64,000 bases of DNA from Adiantum capillus-veneris (lineage: Eukaryota; Streptophyta; Polypodiopsida; Polypodiales; Pteridaceae), in contig CM043945.1 in NCBI GenBank assembly GCA_014529385.2, forward strand, positions 142,856,741 through 142,920,740, in the 5' to 3' direction. The notes beneath the pieces were generated by a model. The model ran no database searches and had not been told where the DNA came from. It saw nothing but the letters and a program-made list of their open reading frames with translations. Positions 12,036 to 22,667 of this stretch are shown here, in pieces (position 1 is the stretch's first letter; each line of letters starts with the position of its first letter). The position numbers were made by a program, and so were the translations under genes.

Positions 12036-13270
12036 CTACTTAACATGGATATGAATCTATCCCGAGTGGTCAATAAATTTTGCATTCTCAATGCAAAGAT
12101 TATGACCAAGTGGGTGGACTTGTGGACAGTGACAAAGGCAAGGCATTTACAAGAGAAGGAAGCATGGAAACAATCACATGGAGGAAGGAGGGCACCCCCA
12201 GTGCGTAGACACCTTGCATGTTTCCCATATCTCATTAGTGCATAGTGGATTCATGGGAGAATGACCGAGGCAAAAGTGCGCGGAGAAGACATCACCAGCA
12301 AAGAACAGGAGTATGCACGAGGCTGTGTACCAAAGGTAGAGTACTCATATAATCAAACCATGTTGTAACGCTATTTCTTGAAATTATCTTTAATATGTAT
12401 TTGATAAATTAATATATTTTTCTATTTTGTAGTGCCTTTCCTTTAACTCTATGTGGTCAAAGAGTCGTCACTTTCGTATGCACCACATTGACGAGCGAAG
12501 AACCACCATCGATTGTGCCATCATGGGTAACTTTGACACAGATGGTGATGAAGCCAGGTAGTGCGGAACTATTGAAAGGATACTAAAGGTTAATTTTAGA
12601 ACCTTTCATACCTTCATCTTTGAGTGCAAGTGGTTTGCAAATGTGGCTAGACGACATGAGAATGACCTCTACATGGTGGACTCTATCACACATGGAGATA
12701 TGAAAATTTAGTTTTATCGCAGCATGTGAGTGACATGTACCTTTTTTATTCTTATTTGCTTGTAGCGTTAGTTATACCAATGCTACTCACTTTGAGCTTC
12801 TATTTTATAGGTCATCCATATCCCAGCAATCCACCAACCAAAACTTTGCTTCGTAATTTCCATAACACCTCAGGGGAGAACCATTTTTTTCCACTAATGA
12901 AGTGGAGACTATCTTTGACCCTCTTCCACCTCCGACTTTGGATGAGGTGGAAACAGAGGAGAGGGAAGTCGATGAATCAAGTTCAGCGGCAACAAGTCTT
13001 AGCGAGGATGATTGTCATGATGATGAAGATGATGAGATGGAGCATGACGAACTCGAAGATGATGAAGGAAATGCATCCACAAAAGACAATTCCGTTTCTC
13101 TCTTTATTGATTTAGGAGCCATGGGCTTAGAATTGGATGATGCTTCATGTAGAGATCTTTTGGAAGATGATTCATTAACATTTTGCAGTTATGAAGTTTT
13201 TTGGTCGTGTAATCCATTCATCTCTCTCTCCCCCCTCTTCCTCTCTTTAAATTTGAGAATATGCTGTTAA
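12036..13270 (+). pseudogene. CACTA Tnp2-type transposase, second part (C-terminal), decayed
   Basis: This continues the gene cut at 4364. After the target duplication the + strand carries blocks resembling the region downstream of DUF4218 in Tnp2 proteins: a basic stretch at 12045-12245, then about 12460-12720 with HHIDERRTTIDCAIMG and FRTFHTFIFECKWF followed by LYMVDS, which resembles the DUF4216 block. A strongly acidic tail (about 12895-13140, D/E-rich, DDEDDEMEHDELEDDEG) ends the protein. GT-AG type gaps with T-rich tracts separate the blocks at about 12340-12432 and 12727-12811. Stops and shifted frames are present. The parts are joined by the LTR-element target duplication, so I treat them as one gene. 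Confidence 0.65.
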
Positions 13271-13740
13271 TCAATTGACAATGATTATTTTAGTTGTAAC
13301 CAAGTGTAATCTTATATCCCCCGCCTCCTTCTCCCCCCCCTCTCTCTCTCTCTCTCTCTTCTTTTTTAAATTTGAAAATTATATACAATATTCTTTAATT
13401 TTTATTGAAAGGAGGGAAACACCAAAATTTGAAGGGGGGGGGGGGGGAGGAGTTAAGCCAGAAGTTGAAATTTTAGGCACTAAATTTGGCTGTCGGATAT
13501 AACAACAGTAATATGCACGGTAATAACAACGATAATAAAGGCGATAATAACAGCAGAAACAATCGAGGTAATATTTTAAACACAAAAAGAAAACCCCCGC
13601 CCTCCTCTCTCTTGTTTCTCTACTTGAATTTTCACCTTCTCTCTACAAAATGCAATAAAACTGTGGTAAACACTTGGAGATTTTCATAGTGTGCCACATC
13701 ATCACAAGAAAGTGCCGTCAATGATCAATAGCAACTGATG
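13271..13740. other. Low-complexity region, no gene
   Basis: Contains a CT run (about 13338-13358), a G-run (about 13433-13447), AT-rich text and short AATAAC-like tandem triplets near 13500-13560. It may be the 3' flank of the CACTA element. No terminal inverted repeat could be recognised. Confidence 0.4.
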
Positions 13741-15060
13741 CGACAACATTGGGAAGCGCCAACGCCTAGCATCACCACTGCCTCCCTCATATGCGTCGCC
13801 CGTGCAGGGCCAGCAACATCGGACCATAGCCAAAGCTCGTTGGAGCCCAATGTAGTATACATACCCCTTGCTACTTGTTGCCGAATTTGCATATTGGATG
13901 AACCCAAGGTCATGTGGCAGTCCAGGGTGAGGTGCCCCTCCAAACTCCTCCACAAAACCCCCCAAAGTATTAATAAATCATGCTTTCCCCCTTCCCTTCA
14001 AGGACTTACAATTACTGCCTGATGACCCGACTCCTAGCCATCAAATCCGACTCAAACCTGGCATATTCAACTTTGACTTTATCGGTCCTCTTTGCCTTTG
14101 GGCCTCCGCATGGCCTCGAACCGAGCGCCCCAACTTTGCAAAAAAACACTAGACTTCTCCCGGTTGCCACCAACTGTTACCTTCCATCATCCATAACTTT
14201 GCTCTTCGGGCTCTGATTGACTTGAAATCTTGTGTTATTAGCTCCACATAGTGTCCACTACCTCTGTGAACTTTGTTGAGCTCCGTAAAACACATGCAGG
14301 CACTTTTCCCAAGGCAATCAAACCGGCTCAGAACCGGCCCCTGATAAAACTTCATCTAGCAATATCTTGCACTTCAGAACTCATATTGTCGATCTCAAAA
14401 GACCGACAAGCTCCACAAATCAAGCCCTACACATCCACCCGCCGAAATTGGCTCTGGCCACCTGGCATCACATGGTGCGTCTATCTTTTATCTTGTAACA
14501 CCGTTTGAGGAGTCATCTAGACCAGCTCGTTCAACACTTCAAGCTCTACATTCCCAAGCCAAAAAACTACAATTTGGACATCCTTCACCTGCCACCCGAT
14601 CTGGACCACTTTGAAGCCCTTCTTGGCCTATAAACCGTATTAGCCATACACACCCGCTGCTACCTGTTTGCCCAGGATCTTTGTAGCTGCTCCATTACTT
14701 TGGCAAGCACTTAAGAGCCTGTATAGCCATGCTTTTCACTCTTTGTAGCACCAACCATATTTGGATGCACCATCATTGCCCAACTCCTTTGTTGAACACT
14801 CAATGTTTAACCAAAAAGATGACTAAAGAAATTGAGAAAATGCAAAATTGATAAATATTGTGAGCAAACAAAAAAAGTCTACTGTATGTACAAAGTCTTG
14901 TTCAAGGCATACATGGATTGTGCTTAGGTTAGTTGCCCAACCCCTTCTATCAAAACTTGATGCACTGCTGGCACCAATTCCCTTTCAAAATAGAGCTTGA
15001 GAGACACACCATTCACTGTGTTCTTGAGAAGACGATCGTTCATTCGCATCAGCAAATAAG
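13741..15060 (+). repeat. Dispersed repeat related to 46.0-46.65 kb
   Basis: No coding homology. From about 14190 the sequence parallels 46030-46640: a CTTCGGGCTCTGATTGAC block, then CACTACCTCT, a TAAAACTTCATCT block, TGTCGATC-AAAAGACCG, and a late block ending CATAGCC. Order and orientation are conserved in both places. The repeat lies beside gypsy pol debris here, so an old LTR or leader of a retroelement is the likeliest identity; I cannot mark its ends. Confidence 0.45.
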
Positions 15061-15061
15061 T

Positions 15062-15572
15062 ACCATTAGGAAAAGCCTAATGAACCTTGTAGGGCCGTGT
15101 CCACTTCTTCTTAAACTTCTTTTGGAAGGTGAAATCGGAATAATTTTTGTATTTCATCTCCAAACTTCCCTTCTCTATCTGCTTCTTTGGAAAATGTTGA
15201 TTGAACTTTGCCATCCTTTTCTCCCGCTGCTTCACAAAGACATTCATTGCTGCTTCACGAATCCATCGTCAAAGCTTCAAGACTTGTGATTTTATCCTAC
15301 AAAACATCTTGATGAGATTTTCCAATCCACCACATACCTTTTAGTGCCCCTAACTGCACATGCACTGGCAACACTGCCTCCTTGCCATAAACCAACTCAT
15401 GAGGAATAAAGTTGGTAGCCACTTTATAAGAGGTCCTGTACACCCACAAAGATTGTCAAGGTTATCAACCTGCTTGTATATACACTTGGTGAACATTTTG
15501 ACTATTCTTCCATTTGCACTCTCAACCAAACCGTTGCACTGTGGATGATATAGAGATGAAAGTTTGGTATCT
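15062..15572 (-). pseudogene. Ty3/gypsy integrase, C-terminal part, inverted
   Basis: On the minus strand from about 15572 the text gives TKLSSLYHPQCNGLVESANG, the block that carries the third catalytic residue (E in VESANG) of the DDE integrase core. It continues in shifted frame to ATNFIPHELVYGKEAVLP, the usual block after the core. Stops and frameshifts make it a relic. It abuts, head to head, the + strand fragment that carries the N-terminal half of a matching integrase. Confidence 0.6.
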
Positions 15573-15574
15573 CC

Positions 15575-16440
15575 AGGTTGGTATTTAAAGGTGATGCTCT
15601 CCTAGTTGTAAAACAGATTTTGGGGCAGTGCCAGGCAAAAAGGGATTTCCTTAAAAATTGGTTTTATTCCATAAAGAAGCTGTTGAAGTTTTTTGAAGAA
15701 ATACAGTTCAAACATGTTAGAAGGGATCTGAATCAAGAAGCTAATAGGTTGGCTAGCAATCGTGTGCACACTCAAGTGTCGAGTTTAAATGTGCACCAAC
15801 TACATATGCAGAGAGGGAGACTCTAAAAGAGGTTGATGATTTCTTGAGCATTGGACAATGTTCAGAGGGGTTGACAAAGCTGCAAAAGAGGCGGATTGTT
15901 CAAAAGGCTCGGAAGTTCACTCTCGTTGGGGGGGATTTGATGACATATGGTTGAGATGGAGTGTTGCGGAGAGCTCTTTACAAAGAGGAGATCAGCATGG
16001 TGTTGGAGCAATGTCATGAGGAGAGCGGACATTAGGGAAAATATCAAGTACTGTTTTGTATTTTAGAGGTGGATTTTGGTGGCCTTCCAGATGTACACAA
16101 AACATGCCATCAATGCCAAACAATGGCGGAGAGAAGATTAGTAGCAAAAGCGCAAGGGACCATTGTAGCTCAGGATGCATTTGAAAAGTGGGGTTTGGAT
16201 GCCATCGGTCCATTGCCAAGTCTGCAAGCGGTAAGAAATACATTGTGGTGGCTATTGACTATCTTACTAGGTGGGTTGAAACAAAAGTGATCAAGGAGGT
16301 AAATGCTCATACAGTAGCCCGGGTTTTTTTTATTGCATATGTTGCCATTTTAGGGTGCCTTGGGTGCTCATTTCTAATTGAGGTCAAGGGTTTAGAAGTA
16401 AGCTGGTACATGCACTAGTGGAAAAATTGGGCATTCAAGA
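15575..16440 (+). pseudogene. Ty3/gypsy pol fragment: archaeal-type RNase H and integrase N-terminal half
   Basis: 15575-15790 carries GDALLVVKQILGQC and KHVRRDLNQEANRLA, the pattern of the second, archaeal-type RNase H (RVT_3) found in Tat-lineage gypsy elements. Then comes the integrase zinc-binding module (DGVLRRAL, CHEE-GH, later CHQCQ near 16095) and the core start (FEKWGLDAIGPLP, then KKYIVVAIDYLTRWVE in a shifted frame, about 16170-16290). Integrase text fades near 16430 at a KLGIQ block. TGA stands near 15953 and TAG near 16003. It was part of an autonomous element; RT is missing. The other half of the integrase lies inverted just upstream. Confidence 0.65.
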
Positions 16441-16648
16441 CTTCAAGAGTAATCATTGAAATCTACGCATCACAATTAGACGAAAGTCCATTTTTTATAT
16501 AAGTGCCTTTTTTTAAAGTGTTTTTTAAAATGAAAAAAGTACTTTCTTTCAAAAAGGCACCAATAAGGGGGGCTTGAATAACTCATTCTATCTTTTCACT
16601 TTCACAACCCTTGAGCTCTTCCACTTCTGTATACAGCCCAGACTAGAT

Positions 16649-17873
16649 ATGGATGCCTCCATAGTCTCTACATCTGCACCCACATCCATACCTTTTTCAC
16701 TCTTCACCCTCTTCCTCAAGTACACAAATTACAAGGGGAAGTTGGATCTTCACACCTTCTTCACTCGTCTCCCCGACCTTGATGCCATAGTTTCCCTCCA
16801 CACGGACGCATTTGCCGAGATTTGAATGATCATCAAGGAGCACATCATAAATTATGCCGTATCTATCCCCCCATATGTAGGGATCTAGGTGCCTTGCGAT
16901 CTCTAGGACTACGTCCAAAAAGGTGACCGCCCATTCTCCAAGCACTTGAGACGATTCTGAGAAATTGTCATCGATGCAGGCCATTTCTTGCATGAGCAGG
17001 CCCCAGGGGTGCCAACACTGAAGAAACACAAATGGGGGGTGGTGTACCTTTCTTGGCTGGCTACATTCATCTTCCACACCTGATTTGGAGGAGTTGCATC
17101 TTCCACATCTACAGGTTGGGTCCATCATCAAGGATGCTAAGGAGCAAGAGGGTGTCCCATGAACCTTGCAGCAAAAGGCCATGCACTTCGGCTTGAGTAC
17201 CCTAGGGGGCTCGAGGCAGTGGTTGAAAAAGCCATCGTTGTGGCTGGCACTAGTGACACCCTAGAGCATGCACCACTAACAGATGAGGCTATCCCAAAAG
17301 TATAAATCAACCGCTTTTTGTTGGTGGTAGTGGATGGGGAGGAGTATCTCTTTTCGCATGACTTGGAGAAAGCATTCGGGCATGCACTCATCCATGAGCG
17401 TACTATGCACCAATGCCCAGTTTTCCTTAGATAGTACCCCATATGCCCTTGAAAGCAAGCTATTGCCACTCAATGACTCTGTTACCATCACTATTGCACT
17501 TGTGTGTGTGGAGGTCCTAACAACAGATCAGCTGCTCATGGTCAAGGAAGATTTCTAGGCCACGCAAGCCAAGGTTGTGGCGGCAAGGGTGCCTACTCCA
17601 GTGCAGAACCCCCCTCTAGTGAGCCAAAGCCCATTGATGTGGTGGTCATGCATCGACTTGGATGCCAAGGGAAATAGAGAGGAGGAGGACAAGGAGCAGG
17701 AGGTAAACTCTACCTTGCTTTCAAGGTTGTTTGTACTAACCTTAATTATATTTTTCTTACCCTTGTTTGGTTTATGATAGGACGTCTTGGAGCTTGATGA
17801 GTTTGCAGCACGGAAGGGCGGCAACAAGCGCCAGGCCTTTGGATCACAGAGTCTTCCCTTTCACATTACATAG
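16649..17873 (+). pseudogene. Unrecognised decayed gene, one intron
   Basis: One reading frame from ATG 16649 stays protein-like to about 17415 although it holds about seven stops (TGA, TAG and TAA). It then continues in another frame to 17700 (STPYALESKLLPLNDSV, later EEEDKEQE). A clean intron follows (GTAAAC at 17702, TTATGATAG ending 17780), then an exon with DVLELDEFAARKGGNKRQ. Visible protein blocks are KLDLHTFFTRLPDLDAIV, GHFLHEQAPGVPTLKKHKW and FLLVVVDGEEYLFSHDLE. I do not recognise the family. All stops in the main frame fit C-to-T changes. It may be an element-encoded or a dead host protein. Confidence 0.45.
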
Positions 17874-18340
17874 GATAACTCCCCCCTCACAATGTTGCCA
17901 TTGTACACAATGAGTTTACTCCCCAAGGCCATTTCATGACGCGGTTGTTGAAAGCTTTGAGAAAGGTTTTGTGATTATGCATCATTGCGCAAACTGCACA
18001 TATTGTGTTCCTAGTGCGTAGATCCCTTGTATGCACAACATTTGGCACTCGCTTTTGTGGTGGCAAGATGCTTTATCAGATAGAAATGCATGCTTCTGTT
18101 GGCTCAACTGACCCTCAATCGATAGGGCTCCCTGAATAAATGATGTAAATTTATACCTTCTCAAAAGCAATGAATTACATTGAATTGCCTCTGAGACTCT
18201 ATCTTGCACATTCTTTACAATTTCATCTCTCTTTCTTGTAAATTCATGAACTTAGTGTTGTGGTTAAGAAATTGGTGTCCTTTTTCACTTGCAGAACAAC
18301 TAATTGTAAGTGGTGCCACTGCCAAGGGCATTGGGGGGGG
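17874..18340. other. No gene recognised
   Basis: Unique-looking AT-moderate sequence between the decayed gene and the foldback elements. A G-rich run sits at about 18330-18350. I see no coding homology or repeat. Confidence 0.4.
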
Positions 18341-18342
18341 GG

Positions 18343-18567
18343 AGGGGGGGTGAGAGTTTGTGCATGAAGAGTTTAAATCAGTCATAATCTGTGCATTGTA
18401 AGAGTCTTGGGGGGAAAACAAGGCAAATAAATGCAAAAAGGAAGTGGCCCTTTAGCTCGTCCTTGTGTCCACCCCCCCTTTTGCATTTATTTGCCTTGTC
18501 TACCCCTCGGGACTCTTAAAATACACAGATTATGTTTGATTCTATTCATGCACTGTACTCCCCCCTC
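18343..18567. repeat. Foldback element (MITE-like), full copy
   Basis: Two arms of about 100 bp, roughly 18343-18447 and 18468-18567, are near-perfect reverse complements around a loop of about 20 bp. Shared text includes TAATCTGTG, TAAGAGTC and CAAGGCAAATAAATGCAAAA. Transcribed on either strand it would fold into one long hairpin. It has no coding capacity. Palindromic MITEs and small-RNA precursors look like this; nothing separates the two here. Confidence 0.7.
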
Positions 18568-18610
18568 TGCTAAAGCCAACACTGTGTTGCTACATAAACA
18601 CTTGAATTTA

Positions 18611-18812
18611 TACAAGATATGTGCATTTTAAGAGTCCTGGGGGATAGAAAAGCCCAAAAAATGCAAACAGGGGGGTGGTCACAAGGACAGTCCCTATCTG
18701 GCTGATTGGCGTGTCCTTGTGGCCACCCCCCTTTTTGCATTTGTTTGGCTTGTCTGCCCACCAGGATTCTTAAAATGCAGAGATTATAACTGATTTAATT
18801 TGTTCATGCATT
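18611..18812. repeat. Foldback element, second copy, left arm truncated
   Basis: Same family as the copy about 45 bp upstream. Arms at about 18611-18687 and 18712-18790 pair around a 24-bp loop. The right flank continues with GTTCATGCATTGTACTC, present in the first copy as ATTCATGCACTGTACTC, but the matching outer left arm is missing. The two copies lie in the same orientation. Confidence 0.65.
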
Positions 18813-19850
18813 GTACTCACCCCCTTTCCCCTTCACACTCGTGCTCAAAGTTTGTTCAATACACAAATATCATTTAACTTAAACACATTAAGAAGCTAAA
18901 AAGTTAAAATATTTTGGAGATACTAAATACAAAACTCTCAATCCTTTGGTCATTGTCAAAAAGTTTGATAACAAAAGCCCCAGTGGGCTAATACAAAATG
19001 ATATTTTTTCCCTTCGGCTAATTCTCGAAGTCCCGCCTCAATCGGTGCACAAGTTGCATATCCTTTGGTTGTATTGTCACTCTCTTTGCATGTATGGCAC
19101 CGAGATTGGTATCTTCCAGCACAGAGATGATGTGGACCTCTTGAATTACCTCTAGCACCATTGCCTACATTCTACATTGATTGCCATAGCTGTGGAGCAT
19201 CTCCTTCATTGTGCGAACAAAAGGGGCTCGCCGAATTAGTAGCTCGATTGCCTTCTGGTAGTGGCGTATTTTAGCAAATTCCCTTGCTATTTTGTGACAA
19301 CATTGAGGTTGTCTAGGGGGCACTTGCACATTTGCTGGTGGACGGCACTTTGGGCTTCTTTAAAAAATTGGATTTGCGGCAATTTACATGCTTTGATGCT
19401 GGTTGTACCGCCTCCTCCGGTTCCTCATCGTCCTCCTCTCCCCTTGCCTCCCGATCTTCTATTGTAGAGAGAGCTTTTTGGCAACGGGGTAGTGTCTTCC
19501 CTGCCAACTGGCACCCGGTGTGTGTGCAGTATCTCAGAACGCTGCCATGGTGGCTACCCGAAAAGAGGCAAAACAAAGCGGGAATAGCATGTGCTATATA
19601 GCACAAACCGTAGAAAACTGTAAGGGACCTATTATTCAAAAAATGGCATTGACAAAATAGCCAGCGTAATACTTCTTTAAGTGGAAACGAAGTCCGAAAT
19701 GAGCCCAAATCAAAAATTTGAGTAGACTGAGCTCTACAAGCCTTCCCAAAATGTCTATCGACGTGTGGATGCCCTCCAAAGATCACAAAAATAGAAGAAA
19801 GTGAGCAGGCATGTGTTGGAACTGCTGGTAACTAAGCTCGAGAGGACACA
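18813..19850. other. No gene recognised
   Basis: A 157-codon open frame on the minus strand (19786-19313) has no recognisable domain and is C/H/R-rich in a patternless way. By position this is where the coding part of the copia element with its primer-binding site at 19866 should begin, but I see no gag pattern, so the copia interior was probably lost. Confidence 0.35.
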
Positions 19851-19851
19851 A

Positions 19852-19866
19852 CATGCTCTGATACCA
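19852..19866 (-). other. Primer-binding site, initiator-Met tRNA type (copia)
   Basis: On the minus strand the sequence reads TGGTATCAGAGCATG, the classic plant copia primer site complementary to the 3' end of initiator Met tRNA. It follows an LTR end by a few bases and marks a copia element on the minus strand. Confidence 0.8.
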
Positions 19867-20250
19867 ATCGTTGGAATTAGGGTTGCAGGGAAACACACAC
19901 AACTTCAGAAGACAGAGGAATCTCAAGGCACACAATAGAGAGTGTATTACTTAGTGTAAATGGAAAGATAACTTAGTCGTAGAGTGATGGACGTATATAC
20001 AATGCACGGGGAAAAAAACCTCCTAGTGAGGGAAAAAATGCCCCGACGGTCCTAAGTGTGTTCACACACATCACTACCACATGTATATGGTAACAGAAGA
20101 AACACTTTTTTGTGTCCCTAATTGTCCTAATCTTTTTTGAATTGTTGAATGGTATCAATTTTAAAGTGAATGTTTTATTAGACATAAATTGGGGTTGGAC
20201 ATCCCTTTTGGTGTTCAACTCTTCCAATTTTTATAATGCCTCTATGGATG
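19867..20250 (-). repeat. Copia LTR (U5 side), partial
   Basis: Directly beside the primer site. On the minus strand the text has the R-U5 look of plant copia LTRs: a CACTAGGAGGTTTTTTTCCCC block (about 20013-20033) followed by about 150 bp to CCCTAATTCCAAC. The outer end of the LTR is not visible because no second copy lies in the window; 20250 is a rough limit. Confidence 0.55.
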
Positions 20251-20426
20251 CTGATAGTATCGACATGTACCAAAACAAATCATACACACAATTGGTATTA
20301 TTGATATACACACATGGGGTCATGTTACACACAACTGGTGGTACTGATGGCCTTTGCATCACATTTTTTGTTGATATGATTGACGTGTGCCAAAGAGAAA
20401 ATTATTACACAATAAAAAGCTTAGCA

Positions 20427-20521
20427 CTCTAAATGCTAAACCCTTAATCTTAAACCCCAAACCCTTAGCCCAAAACTCTACATCCTTGATAACCCTAAAC
20501 CTTACACCATTAATCTGAACA
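20427..20521 (+). repeat. Degenerate telomere-like tract
   Basis: A string of short blocks such as AAACCCTTA, AACCCTAAACC and CCCCAAACCC, close to the plant telomere heptamer AAACCCT but with irregular period. A longer tract of the same kind lies at 39963-40330. Confidence 0.45.
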
Positions 20522-20796
20522 CTAGTTTGGTAACATGACACTTATATGTCCTTATAATTATAGAATTATTGCTTGAGATGCTAAGGAGGTTCTAAGAGGT
20601 TCTAAAGTGCTTTATATCCACAAAGTTAATTTATGACCTGAAAAAACTTGGAACTTTTTTGAGGTACTGATCCACCTTTAGAGTTAGGTTTGAATAAAAC
20701 TTTTAAATCTAACTCGAGGCAAAAAAGGTGTGCTATTTTTTGCCAATTCTCATGAAATTGGCATTAGATCACCCTAAAACACAACTTAAGGACCTC
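20522..20796. other. Left flank of the 17.4-kb element
   Basis: No gene. It ends with ACCTC at 20792-20796, the left target-site sequence of the large gypsy element. Confidence 0.4.
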
Positions 20797-21717
20797 TGTT
20801 TTAGGGCAAAACTACTCCCTTGTTCATACTCACGAGCACGACACAGACAACATACTTATCATCCGATGACACGACTAACCAGTAGGTGCACGTAGGCAAT
20901 CTCGTTAGCTTGTCAGATTGAGACCAATCTACAAATACGCACTTTTATGATGTATCAATCATTAACCCTGGTAGAATGCAACCCACTCTATCCCTAAACG
21001 CTCACAACACCGTTTACACTTCCAATGAACTCGGAATCGTATCAAACTTACTAGGCACCATCCTCTCACTAGGATTAGACTTACCTATAAGTCTAATCTC
21101 ACCAGATTTGAACCCTAGTTATCTCGAATACAGTCGCGATAGATTAACGGGTCATAATCCAAAAGTGGGCGAAACTTAAGTTTATGAGTATCTATGTGTA
21201 GCTAATCTCTTTCTCATTCCATAAAGCACTTGGTTATTGAAAACAGACACTGTTTGTGCTACTTACAAGCAAAACAAGCTCGAGGAAGGATCGATCGCGA
21301 TCAACTCAAAAAGGTGAATGCATGGCGTGGGCGCGTAGCTCTCGGAGAGACTACCGCGATGGTGTGGTCACGTTGTGAATCCGGTGAGGGAGAAGCACGT
21401 AGCGAAGAGGATAAGACACACTCACTCTCTCTCTCTCTCTCAGACTCGTACGACACAGAATTAATATTCAAATGTTATTCAAAAATGGTTCTAAGGTGAC
21501 TTTTATACTTTAGTCACCTTAGCTCAAGAATGTACATGGGGTTCTCTTACTCCTTATTACAAAGTGGGAACAAATCTGAGTCCTGACTAACTGATTAATC
21601 TTTACATAACCCAGACGAATGGATCAAAATGATAAGACGTCTTTGAGATAAAATGGGAATTTGATATGCTTTACAAGATGGGCTCATTACAACAGTTGGA
21701 CCAATGGGGCTCCAACA
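20797..21717 (-). repeat. LTR of the 17.4-kb element (3' LTR)
   Basis: 921 bp, almost identical to 37297-38189. It contains about 25 bp (around 21285-21309, including ATCGATCGCGATCAACTC) missing from the other copy; the gap is flanked by AAGG repeats. It also holds a CT run near 21421-21441 and a shortened palindrome AGTCGCGATAGATT at 21132-21145. Confidence 0.92.
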
Positions 21718-21731
21718 CTCCCCCCTTCCTA
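21718..21731 (-). other. Polypurine tract of the 17.4-kb element
   Basis: On the minus strand AGGAAGGGGGGAG stands directly before the 3' LTR start TGTTGGAG, the expected plus-strand primer. Confidence 0.75.
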
Positions 21732-21765
21732 ATTCATGTCTACCACGACATGATCGTCTTTGTCT

Positions 21766-22647
21766 TCATTGTCGTTGTCGTCTTTCTTGGTTGATTTGAT
21801 GTAGAAACGCATCATATCGCATAGATTCGCTTGCCATTAATGGGCCAAAAATTTTTGACTTGTACATGAAGAAGCCTGTGTAAAATGCTTCTTCGAAGGT
21901 TTGTAGAGGGTAGCTTGGCAGAAACATTAGCCGTCTGAAATAGGCATACAATACTGGCTCTGTAGGTGGTCCGCTTAGATCGTATGACAGCTTTGAGATG
22001 CTTCTTTCGGTATTCATATACTCTGACGTCCAGCTTTCTAAGAAGACTGTGAGACAAGCCAAAAAGGTTCGAGCTATTTTACATAGCATCTTGCAGGATA
22101 GGTCGGGAGAGCCTCCGAATTCTCCGATGGCGCCCTGAAGGGTTTTCACCATGTAAGAACCAGATATTCTCTCTCCCTCTGCTGGCCCTGGCAATACTGG
22201 ATAATTTAGCCATGTCGGATTTCTGCTCTGTAGTGCTTTATGTTGGCTGTAGGTGTATGGTCACGGAGTTGGGCAAAAAGTTCTGTCATTTCTCAGCTCA
22301 GACGGTGCGTTGACTAAGTGGATCAGGTTATTAGGATGATCCAAGAGCCATTGACGCCTCCACTTTGGCTGGCTGTCTACTATTCTGTTTTTCTGTTCTT
22401 GATCCGGTACTTCTCCTTCAAACACTAGCACTTGTGCTTCTTTTTCGAGCTGCCGTTGATGTGTTAGAGTTTCAAATTTCAGTAGAGCATATGGTAACAT
22501 AGGGGCATTCCATTCCTTCCATAGCTCTGCTGCTGTTTTTCCTAATCTGGAGAGCCCTTGTAGCAACTCCTTTTCTAGTTGCATTGCCTTGTACCATATC
22601 ATCTCTGATTGTTTTTCCATCTGCTTGGCCAGCCTCTGCTCTTCCAA
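21766..22647 (-). pseudogene. Extra ORF, distal part, unknown function
   Basis: One frame of about 294 codons on the minus strand, broken by a single TGA at 22258-22260. It starts with a charged, Lys/Glu-rich helix-like stretch (MEEQRLAKQMEKQSE) and ends QERRQRQ 49 bp before the 3' LTR. It contains a mixed aromatic region (LYAYFRRLMFLPSYPL, FFMYKSKIFGPLM). It follows the proximal ORF after a frame change near 22660, so both probably made one protein. I do not recognise a domain. Its place resembles the env-like ORF of Athila elements, but I see no signal peptide or clear transmembrane segment. Confidence 0.55.
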
Positions 22648-22667
22648 TCTCGTGACTGAATCTTCTT

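Noticed and set aside
19313-19786. 157-codon minus-strand frame below the copia primer site
   Set aside because: No gag pattern, irregular composition; kept only as unassigned sequence.
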